A stretch of DNA of 64,000 bases from Psettodes erumei (GCA_016785225.1 JAFBJZ010000660.1:1736001-1800000), one strand, 5' to 3'. Positions 1 through 12,409 are shown, numbered from the stretch's first letter. Notes: generated from the letters alone by a model not told the origin. Program-made: numbers and translations.

Positions 1-283
1 TTAGGGTCCAAAGGCCTTATTAATTAATGCTGCCTGACCCCCCCCCAACACAAACCAGTATGCTTTCAACGCCAGAATATATGTTTCTATTTTAATGAAT
101 GTAACATCTGTAAAATATAATAGGCATGACTATTGTAGGTTAATGTTGAGCCTTCTGTTACAGTCATGACTTGCATTTTTTTTCTTTTTTTATCAAATTA
201 TTAGGCTTCTGGAGCCATGTTTAATGTTACTCTGTTGACATGGCAATTTATCCTATTACAAGTATGTGTGAGATTGTTTGAGA

Positions 284-330
284 GGTTGGCCTTGGCGCAC
301 CGTCGCCGCTATGTCAGGGCCTGGCCAACC
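284..330. repeat. Short inverted repeat (8-bp perfect arms)
   Basis: The arm GGTTGGCC at 284-291 is matched by its reverse complement GGCCAACC at 323-330, with a 31-nt GC-rich spacer between them. The arms could form a hairpin. It may equally be a pair of chance half-sites, and I see no terminal repeat or target-site duplication that would make it a mobile element. Confidence 0.35.
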
Positions 331-959
331 CCACTCAGGGACCTCACATTGGTTCTATTGCCTTCCTGATTGCCGTGGGAGACTCACTGACCTCAGGAAC
401 TAAGAGCAGCCAGTATTACTCACCTTGACCATGCCCCCTGTGCTCTGCAGGTTTCCAATCAGAGCCGGTGCCAAGCTCCCGTTCCCCCTGGCGACCACGC
501 TCGGAGGTCACGGTTCTCTGAAACATCTGCTTGTGACAAATAGCTGCTGGAAGGGTTGGGCCCATGGAGGCAACACTGGAGGGTCTGTGTAATGGAGACA
601 GGGAGAAAAAGCGTGACCAAGGAAGCAACAACCTGAGTGGGGACAGCCCCCAGGCAGAGGGGTATCAATCTGCCAGGTAGCCTTTGGCTAACAGAGGAGA
701 CGTGATAAATGTAAATTTAACAATATCAACAAGCACCGAACAACTTTTTTTTTTCCAGCCCAACCTCCTGACTCTCTTTGATCATGCATGCGTCGCACGC
801 TCACGCTTGAGAATTTCTGGTACAGTCCTTTCTGATTAGCATCTTAGCATATGTCTTACCTTCAGTTCACCTCAAAACTTTCAGAAAACACACTCATGGA
901 GGGCAGCAGAGAGAGAGAGACAGCAAGTCCAAAGATGTTTTAAACATGAGCGGGTTTTG

Positions 960-1060
960 TTCCCTATGTTTTGCTCTCAGCCATAATTAAATTCTTAATT
1001 AGCGAGCCCTCTGGAAGAAATACATGAAGATGGAATTCAATTTAGAGCCCTAACTCATTT
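960..1060. promoter_or_regulatory. Candidate enhancer patch with paired TAATTA motifs
   Basis: TAATTA (984-989) and TTAATTA (995-1001) lie 5 nt apart inside a non-repetitive, moderately AT-rich patch. TAATTA is the core of many antennapedia-class and paired-type homeodomain sites, and close pairing is common in vertebrate developmental enhancers. The regulatory role is inferred from motif density only; I cannot test conservation. Confidence 0.22.
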
Positions 1061-2075
1061 GGCCAACAGTAAAGGAGCAGGGAGAAGAGAAAGGGGAAGT
1101 GACAGAGAAGAGGTAAGGAGGCAAACCCTGAGGAAAAGAAGGAGCACAATGATTCAACTTTAAGTCGCTGTGCTCCTGCTCCCCCTTCAAATAAGGCTGC
1201 ATCTACTATATTCTGATGAAGATCTCAGTGCGCCTCCGTCTACACCAGCCCAAAAATGGATGGAAGACACGCTGAAGCGATCTCATTATTGATTTATTGT
1301 TCTCGGTCGTGTGCGCCATTAGAGGACTGCATGGGTGGACTCCTTGCTGTGGGTACAGACTTCACAGGCAGAGAACAGAAGACAGCTCTTTCCGAAAAAC
1401 TAACTTTAGCAGTCCGAAGAAGTGTTGCACTTCAAATGCATTCATCACATCCAGCCTGTCATACTTGCGATCCAGATCATCTCTCTCCTGAGCCCTGCGA
1501 GTTAACCGCGCCACGCTGAACCAGGACACCATCAAGCTCTACCTACAGGCTGTCCTGAAAACTTTAACTCATTGAAGTGGGAAATAGAGAATCCATTTTT
1601 TAATATGTCTGCTAAGGTCTTTAGTCATGCCTGGCCTCTCCCTGCGCCCGTCTGGCCCACCCAGTGAACGGCTGTGACATAGCTGTGAGGCTCCGGGGAG
1701 GGAGTGTGGATTTGCCGCAGCCCTTTGATGTGTCAGCAGTGCGCTGGCTGCACACCTTTGTGCAATATTGAAATGTGATGCAATGGCGATAGGCGAGGGC
1801 GAAGAACCGCCAGCAGCTGATTGAATATGCTGGGCCCCGCACGCTCTTCCTTAGCTCCAGGTCTTCGATTCGCCCCTTGAAATTGCGGATATGTTGCGTG
1901 TTTGTGCCTATGCGGGTGGGTGGGTGTGAGAGTGAGAGTGCGTCTGTGTATGTGCGATTGTACCACAAATAGGTATGTGTTTGCACATGTGCCGATCCAA
2001 AAACGTGGGAGTTCGAGTGCAGTGAGCGAAACACTGCAACTGTTCTTCTGACCTGTTTGTGGTCTAAAAAAAACT

Positions 2076-2095
2076 TATATATATATATATATATA
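2076..2095. repeat. (TA)n microsatellite
   Basis: About ten uninterrupted TA units follow a short A run and precede a T run. It is simple-sequence DNA with no coding context. Confidence 0.8.
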
Positions 2096-2847
2096 TTTTT
2101 TTCAGAAGTACCTTTAGAAAAATACTCTCTCCAGTCAGAATCCCTGACTCCATGAACTGATGGTGAGCTCGGGGGTCAACTCCCAGGGCGATCCTGTGTA
2201 CACAGAGGCAAGCTGACAAATTTACTCATGGTCCGACCTTCGCGGGCGCTGCGGAGCTCTGCTGATCTGGAAGCGAGCAGCCTGGCATCCTGGGAGAACG
2301 GAGGCCTCGCGGCCGGTGAAGTGGAGCTGCAAATGAGGAGGATGATTGCGCAGTCAGATCAGCTCTGCGGAGGCGAGGGTTTAGAGGCTTTAACGTGTAC
2401 GCAGCACATGTAATCCCCAAGCCCCGGGGTAGGGCTGCGCGCCAGCAGGATTCACAGCAGCGCCGCCGTCCTGGGTAAAGACAGAGTAAAGACGCATTAT
2501 CATAAATGCATTCACGTATTTAATTATTCTTGGATGCACCAGTCCTTCCTTTTACTGCCCAGAGACGCGGGGTTCGGGTGTTCAAGAACGCCACTTGAAC
2601 GCAGGGCCGGGACGTGATCAACCTCGGTGGGCTCGGCTGGATGAGGGTGCCTGTTGTGAAGCCGCCAAGGCCCAGTGACTCCAGGAAACGACACCGATGA
2701 TGCGTTCGGGAGCATCAGAAGACGTATTTAAAAACTGCTGTTGTATTAACCATATAATAAAACACCCCTGGAGGCACAGGTCCGTCTTGTTGCAGCTCTC
2801 TTACAAATGAGTTTGCTTCGATTCATCAAACAGAATCAGCAGGTTTA

Positions 2848-2848
<1 letters not shown>

Positions 2849-2880
<32 letters not shown>
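2849..2880. repeat. (TG)16 microsatellite
   Basis: Sixteen uninterrupted TG units run directly into a short CGCGCG stretch. The alternating purine-pyrimidine character makes it a possible Z-DNA segment. It lies in intergenic DNA. Confidence 0.9.
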
Positions 2881-2886
<6 letters not shown>

Positions 2887-3379
2887 GAGAATTGGGCTAG
2901 AACTAGTGCGCAGCTCTGCATGATAAGTCCATCATCAAATCAGCTTGTTAGAAATACTATTCAGAACATCATGGGTATTGGATTATTCATGCTTCATTTC
3001 CTCTACAAAAAGTGGGAAGTGTGATCTCCACAACAAGAAGGGTTCTGTGTTCTCTGCCGCCTCTTTCTCCCAGCTCTACCCTTACCTTGCTTTGGTTCAC
3101 ACCTCCCGGAGGGAGTGCGAGGAAACCATGCATCAGCACTGCCACGCTGTGTAGAGAGAAAAAAAAAAAGAAAAAACAGGGGAAAAGAAATGTGACAAGA
3201 TTTAGTCACTATTTTGTACAGAATCTCTGACAGACAAAGCAAATCTGACAGATAGTGCAGTTGTTATAAGGATGAAGTTACAGCACCGACGCCCATTTCA
3301 CATATAGATGCAACCCGGACCTTGAGTCCAATGCCAATTATGTTACATCCCGTACGCAGGCACGAAATCCCCAATTCAT

Positions 3380-3610
3380 TTCAGCACTTTAAATGATGCA
3401 TGTTAGCTGTAAAACTAAGAGAAAATTTAAGATGCCTATTAGCAGCTGAGAGCGCTGCTTGAAATTCAATGATTTCTTTTACTTTGGTAACTGTGATTAA
3501 TCATTGTGAGGGCTTGATCATTTCCTTTTTAAAGTAGCAATACTTCTCCGCCTGTAATTATATCAATCACGGTTTCATGCCCTTGAATAAATTTTCCCCT
3601 TTCCTGACTA
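3380..3610. promoter_or_regulatory. Candidate conserved non-coding element
   Basis: This 230-bp AT-rich, non-repetitive patch contains the perfect 10-bp palindrome TGATTAATCA (3,494-3,503). One half, TGATTAAT, resembles a PBX-HOX composite site. Further TAATTA and ATCAAT-type motifs lie at 3,555-3,570. The patch has no coding sense in six frames and lacks simple repeats, which is the usual look of an ultraconserved-type enhancer. The assignment is inference. Confidence 0.3.
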
Positions 3611-5819
3611 AGCAGCCACTTCGTGACATATTGCGAGCGTGTCGGCAACAGATGATCAAACTCAGAATTTATGCAATCAGGTCCACGCTTGAGCATCTCA
3701 GAGGATCTTGATCTTCTAAGAGGTCTTCAGCGGAAATCGCTCTTATTATCACCGTAAACTACAGCATCCGTAAGTCACCCTTCCATTGAAAAGGAAAAAT
3801 GGTGTGAACGCACGCGTACAGCACTGCCACACTGAAACGCATGACCAAGTGAACAGTGAAATTAAATCGGATTGTGTAATCGGGATCTCACGCATTGGTG
3901 GAGATTCTTAAAAGCGGCGTGTGATGTGCGTGCTCGTTCGGCTCCCGGGCAGATGAGGGAAGCTGCTTAGTCAACGGGACATTGCACCTTATTATGTCTT
4001 ACAAGTGGCTATATGAGCAAAAATAAATAAAATTTGAATCCCTCTCAAGCCCCACTGCATCACAGTGCGGGGCATTAATGGTTCTCGCTGCTACTCGGTA
4101 GGCGACACCCGTTGGAACAACAAGAGAAGGCTCTCGTTTCCTGGAACGCGCGTGTTTTTGTGTGAAGTACCTGTCAGCCGTGAAACTGCCTTGAGACAAG
4201 CTTATTCCTTCCATCGCCCGTCTGCCGCATTTCTCTGAGCGCTCGCCCTGTGCGCCGCCAGCCTGACATAGCTACTGCGGGGAGTCCACGGTATCTCCAT
4301 CTATTATGAACCCCGTTTTTACAGGGGGAGCAGCTGACGTGCGGAGGAGGCCGATGGGCACTGCGCTCCTCAGAATTCTATTTTCTGCTGGTTTGAGGGG
4401 GTTAATTACATCTAGGTCACCGTTTTTTTTATGAGATCTGAGACCAACTGACACCAGCCAAAGAAGAAGGAAAAAAAAATCAACGCCACACGCTCCTGCA
4501 CATGTGCACCAGCACAAATACATGCACGGCGCACAAATACAACATTCAGAAGCCTCCAGAGCAACTAAGCCACTGGAAGGATGCCTGGAAACTGGGCCAT
4601 CTGAAGTCTTAAATGCAGTCTTTTTTTTTTTTTTTTTTAAATTCCAAGTAATTCTTTAATCTTCAACATCTTGCCTTTGCATTCGCGTTGGATGCCGGAG
4701 AAGTGTAGTAAGCAAAGACTGTCCCAGATTCCAGTCGGAGCGGAGCTGGTGGCCGTGTCCCATGACAGTGGCACGCTGTGCGACAGAACCTTCTGACCGG
4801 GCGACAATCAGATCACAAATGTTAGCAGTAAAGGGTGCAGCCAAAGGTCACGATGCACAGTACAACCAGTGGAAGATAAATTGATGAGCCTATATATCAG
4901 GTTCCGCAAATGAATCCAAATATATTCACCGTGATGGCAAAACCACTCTCTTACCTCTGACACATCTTTCCACGTGAGCGCTTTCTCTATATAAAAAAGG
5001 CAAACAGTGTGATCTGAGGTGACACGAGTGGTCTGACCGCACGCGGTGTGGCTGTCTAACATCTCAACCCCTCCTTGGTCAGTTAATTAGGTCATTCTCA
5101 GAGGGGGTTGCTAATATAACCCTTGATACCATCACAGACTGGAAGCCTACTACTTGCAATGTGCCGTGCTGCTGCGCAAACGCTGCCAATCTGCATTCAC
5201 AAACAGCGTGACGTCGTACTGGACTCTTCCCTGTGGTCTGGATGCACGCATATGGTCTGTCTCTGCTGTATGACTCACACTGTCCTCTTGAGATTCATGT
5301 GTTGCCCTGTTGTTGCTATACAGTAAAAAAAAAAACAAAAAATAAATACATTTTTTACTAGCTTCTTGCACTGACATCACCAGGATAAATCCAGGTACAT
5401 CCCTCACGCCGAGCAAATAAATTCCCGTCCTGATTAACGAGAGTCTGTACTCTCATGTCGACTTGAGTAATTTTCAGAAAAACTCTCCGTACCTGCAAGT
5501 GAGCAATTTGTAGGCACGAGAGTAATGATTAGGAAGATCTGTCCTTTAGGGCCAAAGATGCATTATTCCAGGCCGTACAATGATCCAAACAGAAACCATC
5601 TATAAAACCAGCGCTGATACGAAACCCCTTCACCCATCAAACTGCGTGCTAGGACAACGCCGCGATACATTCCTTTTGGTGCTGCTGATGGCGGTAAGGG
5701 AAAGGTCACGTGTTGAGTTTGAAACACATGTGCTGGATAAGGAAAATAGGCAGTGCCAACCAGATGTACGACAGTGAAACGTACCGACACCTAAAGAGCT
5801 GTAGCTCAGTTTGTTGAGT

Positions 5820-6110
5820 CACAACACAATCAGGACCATTAGGAAATTAGCTAATTATGGGGAACCCTTTAAGCACAAGCTTTTAGGATATTCTGAGACA
5901 ATAGACAGATAGCCAGCAGCTCCTAATGTTTGGAAAACGCGGAATACTAAATTTCCCCACTTGAAGTGCCTCCTCAATATATAGCACAGGCCGAGCATGC
6001 CAGGGAGCGCATTTGCAAACTCCCTGAAAGTGCTCAACTGGCATGAACGCCGCCGGAAGGTTAATTGGGAGTGCAGACAAATCATTCCATTGCCTTTAAG
6101 CACAGTTTGG
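5820..6110. promoter_or_regulatory. Candidate conserved non-coding element
   Basis: This non-repetitive stretch holds TTAGCTAATTA near 5,846-5,856 and several further TAAT motifs, with balanced composition and no coding sense. The motif spacing is reminiscent of vertebrate forebrain/hindbrain enhancers. There is no direct proof; only cross-species alignment would decide. Confidence 0.25.
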
Positions 6111-6319
6111 TGGGAAGAAAACAAAGTGTGAGCATGATTCAGCCGTTGGGAGAGGGCAAGCCGCGCACGCCGGCGTCCCTCGCGGGAACATCGCAGCGTT
6201 TAACTTCACAGCGGCGTTAGCCGTTTCCCAAATACCGATCACCGGCTTCATCGGCCGGAACATCATTATGCAGATATTGTTCCGTATCCCTATCTGCAAT
6301 TTGCAGACGCGCCCTGGAG

Positions 6320-6640
6320 TGTTGCATTATTAGGTTGCCGCTCTGATTTATTCTCACTGATGCTGTAGATCAATCTAAATGATTGCCTTTCATTTCATGG
6401 GTTGTTTGGAATGATGCATGTTACCGCTCGCTAATTGAGATGTTCAGCCCCTCCCCAGCGTCCCTTCCTGACATTTACTGGGGGCTCTGATGAAAAAGAG
6501 AATTTGCATATCAAACACTGGTTAAACCATTCTCCTGGGAAATGCTCCCCCGATACAGCACAGTTATTTTCTCTGTTGTTTGTTGCTCCATTATTTTTTG
6601 CATCGTGATTAGTTATTTTCAAATGAATTTGTCAGGAACG
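6320..6640. promoter_or_regulatory. Candidate conserved non-coding element with POU octamer
   Basis: A perfect POU octamer ATTTGCAT lies at 6,502-6,509, about 70 bp downstream of a CTAATTGAG homeodomain-type site near 6,430-6,438. Several ATCAATC and AATGATG motifs lie at 6,365-6,415. The patch is free of simple repeats and of coding sense. Enhancer function is inferred from motif content. Confidence 0.28.
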
Positions 6641-9281
6641 TTTACGGCAGGAGGCCAGGGGACACGAGGAGCTGGACGATCTCAGCGTCGCTGTTCTGAC
6701 GCTCGGTGTGGAAAGAGGTTGCCGCTTGAATCCAATGTAAGGGGTGAAATTTAAAATCCACATCGCGGCATCTGAAAAGACAAATTTAATGGGAGAAAAA
6801 ACAGCCTCTGAAAACAAAAACTGCATCAAAGATGCCGTCGTCAAACGAAACATGTCTGATCGGTGAACTGGGTACCGGTCAGATTGGAACCACAAAAGCG
6901 AAAAAAGTCTTCTCTTTTCTCAGCACGACCCCAGCGCGCGTGGCAACGTCCTCCTCTCTTCTCCCATCACCACCTCTAGCCTTCATAAATAATTAAAGAT
7001 TTAATCTGTGATATTTTTCAAAGGTCAGGTGCACAACAGAGAGAGCGAAACGCCAGTCCGTCCTCTGCAAGCGCACATTCGGTAATCACTCCGCACTGGG
7101 TTTCTGTGTTCACCCAAATCCGCCATCAAGTGGGCCTGCAGATATGATGTGTGCATGCAGAGTGACGGGAGGAAGAAAAAAGGCGGGGGTGGCCGCAATA
7201 ACCAAACAATGTTGAATCTGCCGTCGCCGTGAAGACGCCTCATGAATGTTTTATCCTTTCGTCTGGAGCCGGGCAGGTCTGATGTCTCGGGAAGCCGCTT
7301 CGTCCATGAGACCTGAGCCACTGTACTCGGCGACAACCCGGAGAGGACGGGCCCCCGCTTAGCCTGGCCACGGGCTCGGGGGCCGAGAGGCCACGGGCAC
7401 TTTCAAGCATAAACGGCCGCTTCGTGCATTAAATGGATGTGGTCCTGATGGATTTCTCCTCCTGATGCATTATCAATGAGACCAGCTCTCTGCATCGCGG
7501 TCCAGGCGGAAAGGGCCGCATCCTCTATTTCCCTCTTCAGTGCTTCTGTCACCCTCACCGTCTCGAGGTGAGGGTTGAATCCCTAAGTAGTGAGGCATTA
7601 CTGAGGTAGTTCAAGGTCTTACATGTTTTGCAAGTAAACTCTTGAAATAATTAAACGTACCTGCCACTTATCATAATGCTGATTAAAAATCTGATTGAAA
7701 AACAAAAGGAAGTTGCGTCTGCCCCCCTGAATCGCATCCTTTTATGACTACCGCTTCTCTTTCTTTAGTCAGACATGCATTATATCGTGCTACAGCTGCA
7801 AGCCTGTCAGACTTGAGCTCAGTGAATATGTAGGAGTTCTTTAGCGGGGAGAGTTTCTATTGAAACCATATTCACATGCCATCCACTCCGTTAGCGCGGC
7901 TGACTCATCTGCTTGTTCCTTCCCTGCAGATTTCAGCTCCGCGACGACGGTTTCATCCTGTCACGCCACTCTGGCTGAAAAAAATGTAAAAAGGACCGGA
8001 GTAAAAGTTTCCTCGCACTTGGCTGGTCTTGAGGGTAGCCTTGCTCTCTCTTTTTTGTCTCTGGCGCATCCGCACTTCACGACTTCCCTTTCGCGGCGTC
8101 CCCTCCACGAGGCTCGGAGAGGGGCACACTGTCAGACAGACACGAGGAGCTGATTGCATTTACCTCGCTTTGATTTGAAGTGCCCGCACCTTGGCCGTCG
8201 AACGAGCCGTCGGCGAACTGGCGGAGCTTCTGTTTCAGGGGTGTGACGTGTTTTCTTCCTCATGAATCGGATACCTGCTACACACAACACCGCTCAGCCA
8301 GCGTACCAGCCCCTGTCCTCCACACATTTCCCCACTATTTTGTGTGCTATCTCGGTTCACGACCAAACCCAATCATCTGTCCCATCTTTTTTTTTTTTTT
8401 ATATTGTCACAGCTTTCCGCAAACTGCTTCTCGCTACAGTCTCCTTTTGTACTTATTTCAAGGTGACTAGAGTATGCATTGTTGAGGTATGCAGGGAATA
8501 CAAGGAGACAGAAGAGGTGTCAGTGGATGCAGGTTGCGGGCTCGACTGTGGAGAAGACACTGTCACAGTGACACCTCGCCAGCAGCACATCCTGTTGTTC
8601 CTGTTCCCTGCACAAAGTCCCTCTCTCATTCTCTCCCCGAGGTTGTTAGCTTTCATTCTCGCTATCCATCCGGCGTTCTTGAGCGACAGCCGATGGCATT
8701 AATTAATATCGGAGGCGTCACAGTGGCTGTAAGAGACGAACAAGACCGGAGATCCAAATTAAAGAGATCAAATGCGAGCTCAAGATGCGTGCGTGCGAGA
8801 GAGCCCGAGCAGGAGCTCACGTTGGCCTGTCTGCATAATTGCCTGCCTCACTCCCTCCACACTCGCCTGCTCTCTTTGGGTCCGAGGGGTGTTTACCTGT
8901 CAGGGGTTCGCGTCTGGCATCCTGTGTTTGTAGCGCCCACTGTTTTTCAACCTGCGCTCTTGCCTCTGAGTTAGTATGTTCCTGTCAGGCAGCAAACCTG
9001 CCTTGGCAGGCCCAAAACAGCCTTCCCATTAAACATTCATGAACTGCAGTGCAGTGGCACCAACGCAGAAAGGTCACTCAGGAATAAACGCTTTAGTCAG
9101 GTAGAGCTCGGCACGTCAACGCGCCTGCCCATGATAAATAAATATGTTTCCTGCAGACCTGCACCTGGCAGCCCGTTACTTTGATAATAGAAAAAGAAAA
9201 GGCCATTGTTGCGTGCTGTTGCTACTGAATGTGGCATTGAAGCAAATGATTTGATGCAGCCAAACGCTGCAAGTAAAAGAG

Positions 9282-9540
9282 ATCATATTTCTCCGGCATT
9301 GGCTTGTAAAATCCAGAGCAGAATTTAATATCCTCCTTCTCAAAGCCATTCATGGTCAGGGACCATAGAGCTCATAGTTCTCTATTCTCCAGGAAGAACA
9401 CTTTGCTCTCAAAATGTAAGGGCCCGACCTTACTGCCGAAAGTGCCGTCAGATGAGGAACGCTGCGATTCCTCACATTCGACCCCTCCGGCAGAGATGCT
9501 TCACTCAAATCAAGACCAAAACACTCGCACGTGTCGCTAA
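9282..9540 (+). mobile_element. Decayed LINE tail (L2/CR1-like reverse transcriptase C-terminus)
   Basis: Translated on the plus strand from about 9,282, the sequence reads RDHISPALA, then continues directly as KIQSRI followed by a stop. This matches the DHI(S/T)P-L-SLHWLPVK-RI-FK motif at the end of the ORF2 protein of fish L2/CR1-type non-LTR retrotransposons, with the SLHWLP part deleted. The frame is interrupted soon after, so the copy is long dead. A sister copy lies about 1.8 kb to the right. The family assignment is from the motif only; a Repbase/Dfam search would fix it. Confidence 0.55.
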
Positions 9541-11080
9541 TTATGCATGACAACAGAATGTGTCATTTCCATCTTTTTAAATAGTACGCAGGATTAAGAT
9601 ATTAGGAACCTTTCTGCATGTTGGACAGCCAAAATTGCCCCGGCGATGTGGTTTTGTTCTGGTCTGAAGCAAGACTCGCTGACAGGGAGATGACAGTGAC
9701 TGAGAGAAACGATTTCATCTCTTTCATTGAGGGACGCTCTGATGGTAGAATCACCTTGTACAGTGACATTGTGTCAGAACAGAATGTATATTATTATATA
9801 TGTATAAAAAAAACTCATGGTTTCATCCTTAAGTGCCGGGCGCCTGTGTCACCGGAGTGCAGCCCGCTGACGCTTACTGAGCGTCACTTTGCTGTTTTCT
9901 GTCACAAAACCAGTCGCCAGGCAGTCGGCTGAAAGCCACATCACTCGGTCCACCGGCAATAAACACATTTCATTTTCCTACCATAGCATTATCGTCTACG
10001 TCGTTTATAATCTGCCCTGGGCTTCAGCTCATTCAAGAGATAGATGGCAATCACAGCGGACACATTATGAATCAGGTTAAGCTTTTTATCTTCACTTTGA
10101 CAAAACAGACAATAAACTGACATACTGTATATGCAACCCCTCAAGGTTTTTCATCATTGCTGGGCTTAAAGTATAAGATTTCATATTGTAGCCTGTGACC
10201 ACTTGCCTAGTGGTTGAAGAATGAATGTTTTGAAAGTGGATTTAAGACAAATATCAATGAAACTGATTAACAAGCTGTGTGTGTGTGTGTGGAAAGTTAC
10301 AGAGCAGGGGACTCTGGTTCAAGCTTTTGGGTCCTGTTTATACATTAATAAGAGTTTAACAAGTAAGATTTTGTTTCTAAATCCACCCTGTTGGTGCATC
10401 TATCAGCGGGAGGAGAATCCCGAACCCACCTCCGCACTTGCGACTACCATCACCTGTCCAGTCTTACGGAGGGGATTACTCACTGAGCCCGCTGACACAA
10501 AGGCGACCACCCCTCCACAGCTGGTCCCGTGGTCATCCATCCTTTGTGGCAAAGCTGAAATAAAAAGCTCTCCTCCGTCATCAAGGAATCCCTGGAACTT
10601 GGCTGTCAGTCTCGGAGGTTGTTGCAGCGCCACCTGTCACGACGAAAAGAAAATTTGTCTTCGATGGTCACCGCACCGCAGTAATTGCTAAATCGTGGCT
10701 CCAGGGGGAACAAAAACAGACTCCGGAGACTGAGCGACCTATGACACATTTTTACCACAGGTGACTGCGCAGGAGTGGATTCTTTAGATCAGGTTTGTCG
10801 CGCAAGTGTCACTTCAATCTCTTCGTCTGGTTCAGCCATCTGTGCCTGACTAAAAATAAATGCAACAGAATGAGTCAAACAAATCATCTTGGAACTCTTA
10901 AAAGCACGAAATTCAAACTTAGCTCAAAGAAATATATGAATTATAAATTATAAGAACACCCTGTCACAAAAGTATGCTGAAAAACTGGTTACCATCACCG
11001 TTACCATCAGGATATCCTCAATAAGCCTCCAGCTGATCTGAAATGCTGCAGCGCAAGTACTGACAGGAACTGGAAAAGGA
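9541..11080. other. Intergenic DNA between two LINE remnants; nothing coding supported
   Basis: Reading frames up to about 155 codons occur near 10,221-10,691, but their translations are compositionally random and have no domain, signal peptide or exon structure. A short (TG)n lies near 10,277-10,291. I see no clear regulatory island except possibly around 9,950-10,110. Confidence 0.5.
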
Positions 11081-11082
11081 GA

Positions 11083-11240
11083 TCATATTTCTCCGGCGTT
11101 AGCGTCTCCGCACTGGCTCCCTGTAAAATCCAAAAATAAAATTTAAGATGCTCCTCCTCACCTACACAGCCCTCAGCAGTTCCCCCTTGTCCCAATAGAT
11201 CACATGGCTCTCAAAATGCAGCCTGGTTCCTGGAGTTTCC
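11083..11240 (+). mobile_element. Decayed LINE tail (L2/CR1-like), second copy
   Basis: The plus-strand translation from about 11,083 gives DHISPALASPHWLPVKS, the typical C-terminal reverse-transcriptase signature of fish L2/CR1-type LINEs. It then runs KNKI and a stop codon where the family usually has RIEFK-like residues. The 5' part of the element is missing, as expected for a 5'-truncated insertion. Similarity to the copy at 9,282 includes the shared block reading GATCATATTTCTCCGGC, which suggests the same family. Confidence 0.62.
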
Positions 11241-12409
11241 AACCCAACACTCAATAGTCATTATTGCGAATATTATCGACATCGGCTGCTGTTCGGTCTG
11301 GTTTGAAGGGACTCAGTGGCATTTAATTCATGGCAATCAAAAGTTCTAAAATATGCATTTGTGGATTTTCATATCGACATGTCCAGCTGAGAACAGTTTC
11401 TTCCTATGCGTGGAGATAAACGGCCGGCAGCTGGGACTGGTTCAAAGAAAGCAGGAAGATCAGAACGAGTGGTGCGATTTCTGCAAGCAACCACGTCGTT
11501 ACATTTGGAAAGAGTAACGCCTGTTGACTTTATCTCATTCAATTCTCTGCTGCTTTGAGCGGCGCAGAAAGGCGAGCCACTCGCAGTGTGCAATTATGTT
11601 CAGCAGAGATGGCTGTGGGCATGAAACGAGCTGAAAGAGAGGACGGCGGTGCACAGTGTCCTACGATCAGAGGTCTGCGTCTGCACCACCCCCCCCAGCT
11701 GCAGCCGTCGGTCGCTCCTTTGCTCACACAACTTCACCTGCAGCACTCGGCGGGTTGAGTAATTACGAATATGGACGCGCACCAGAAGCCAGCGGTGCTG
11801 CGCCATCATCAGTCCTCTGGCTTTGAATCTGCGGGGGAAAAAAAAAAGTCATTGTATTTAAGGGCAGCTCTATTAACTGCGGCGCTGCTGTAAAGACGGA
11901 CCGTTTAAATGGTTATTCACTTTTGCCTGGTGTCATTGCGGCATTAACCTTATCATTTTATCTTCAGCAGTTGCGGCTTGTTTAAAGCGCAGGGACGCAA
12001 GCGAGGCCATTAGGGAGTGGGAAGGGCTGCTGGAAGGACCTGCAAAACAAATGGCATTACACCTCAATTAACAGCGCGGAGACCTCCGGAGTCCAGTTTC
12101 ATTCGCGGCAATAAACCTCTGCCTCCCGCTAAACGCACTTGTCGGCGTGCAAAATAATCTACACACTGTCTGATGAAGTGAGAGCGTTCTGCCGTACTCG
12201 ATTGCGGCAACCTGAAGCGTCTCTCTGACCGCGCTCCTCTCACTTGGTTAATCACGAAATGCTGCATCTGGCACGGAGGGCAGCGAGCTGATAAGTCTGC
12301 CCGCGGAGCGGCCGGCGTCCCTGTCACGAGACAAGGACAGTCCCTCAGAGCGCCCGCCGCACAGCTCAGGGCCAATTACCCACCTGCCTCCCCGACTGCG
12401 GCTCAGGGA

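Larger units (their letters stand above)
1..2075. other. Intergenic DNA, left edge; no gene supported
   Basis: Reading frames here are short, overlapping on both strands and low in complexity; none resembles a known protein. Contents I can point to are a short inverted repeat at 284-330, a purine-rich stretch around 1,080-1,140, and two patches that look like candidate regulatory DNA (about 960-1,060 and 1,680-1,870), listed separately. The nearest supported gene is sptlc3, whose first coding exon is about 20 kb to the right on the plus strand. Confidence 0.6.
2096..9280. other. Intergenic DNA with scattered AT-rich islands; no gene supported
   Basis: No frame encodes a recognisable domain, and I find no exon-like segment with both splice borders and amino-acid sense. 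The stretch alternates GC/CpG-rich parts (for example 2,230-2,400 and 7,300-7,420) with AT-rich islands carrying TAAT, ATTTGCAT and CAAAGGTCA-type motifs. Simple repeats include (TG)n at 2,849-2,880, a T run near 4,619-4,638 and another near 8,387-8,400. The overall look is that of a regulatory gene desert upstream of sptlc3. In human the corresponding side is the long interval towards BTBD3 and JAG1, but neither gene is visible here. Confidence 0.5.

Noticed and set aside
5796..5818. tRNA-like 5' half (GAGCTGTAGCTCAGTTTGTT resembles a D-loop/A box)
   Set aside because: No GGTTCGAATCC-type B box and no acceptor-stem partner within 60-90 nt, so neither a tRNA nor a clear SINE head.
8262..8974. 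Two overlapping plus-strand open frames of about 146 and 161 codons
   Set aside because: They overlap in different frames, have repetitive or random composition, no domain, no splice-consistent extension and no homologue I recognise.
10221..10691. Plus-strand 156-codon open frame
   Set aside because: No protein resemblance; initiation and composition are as expected by chance.
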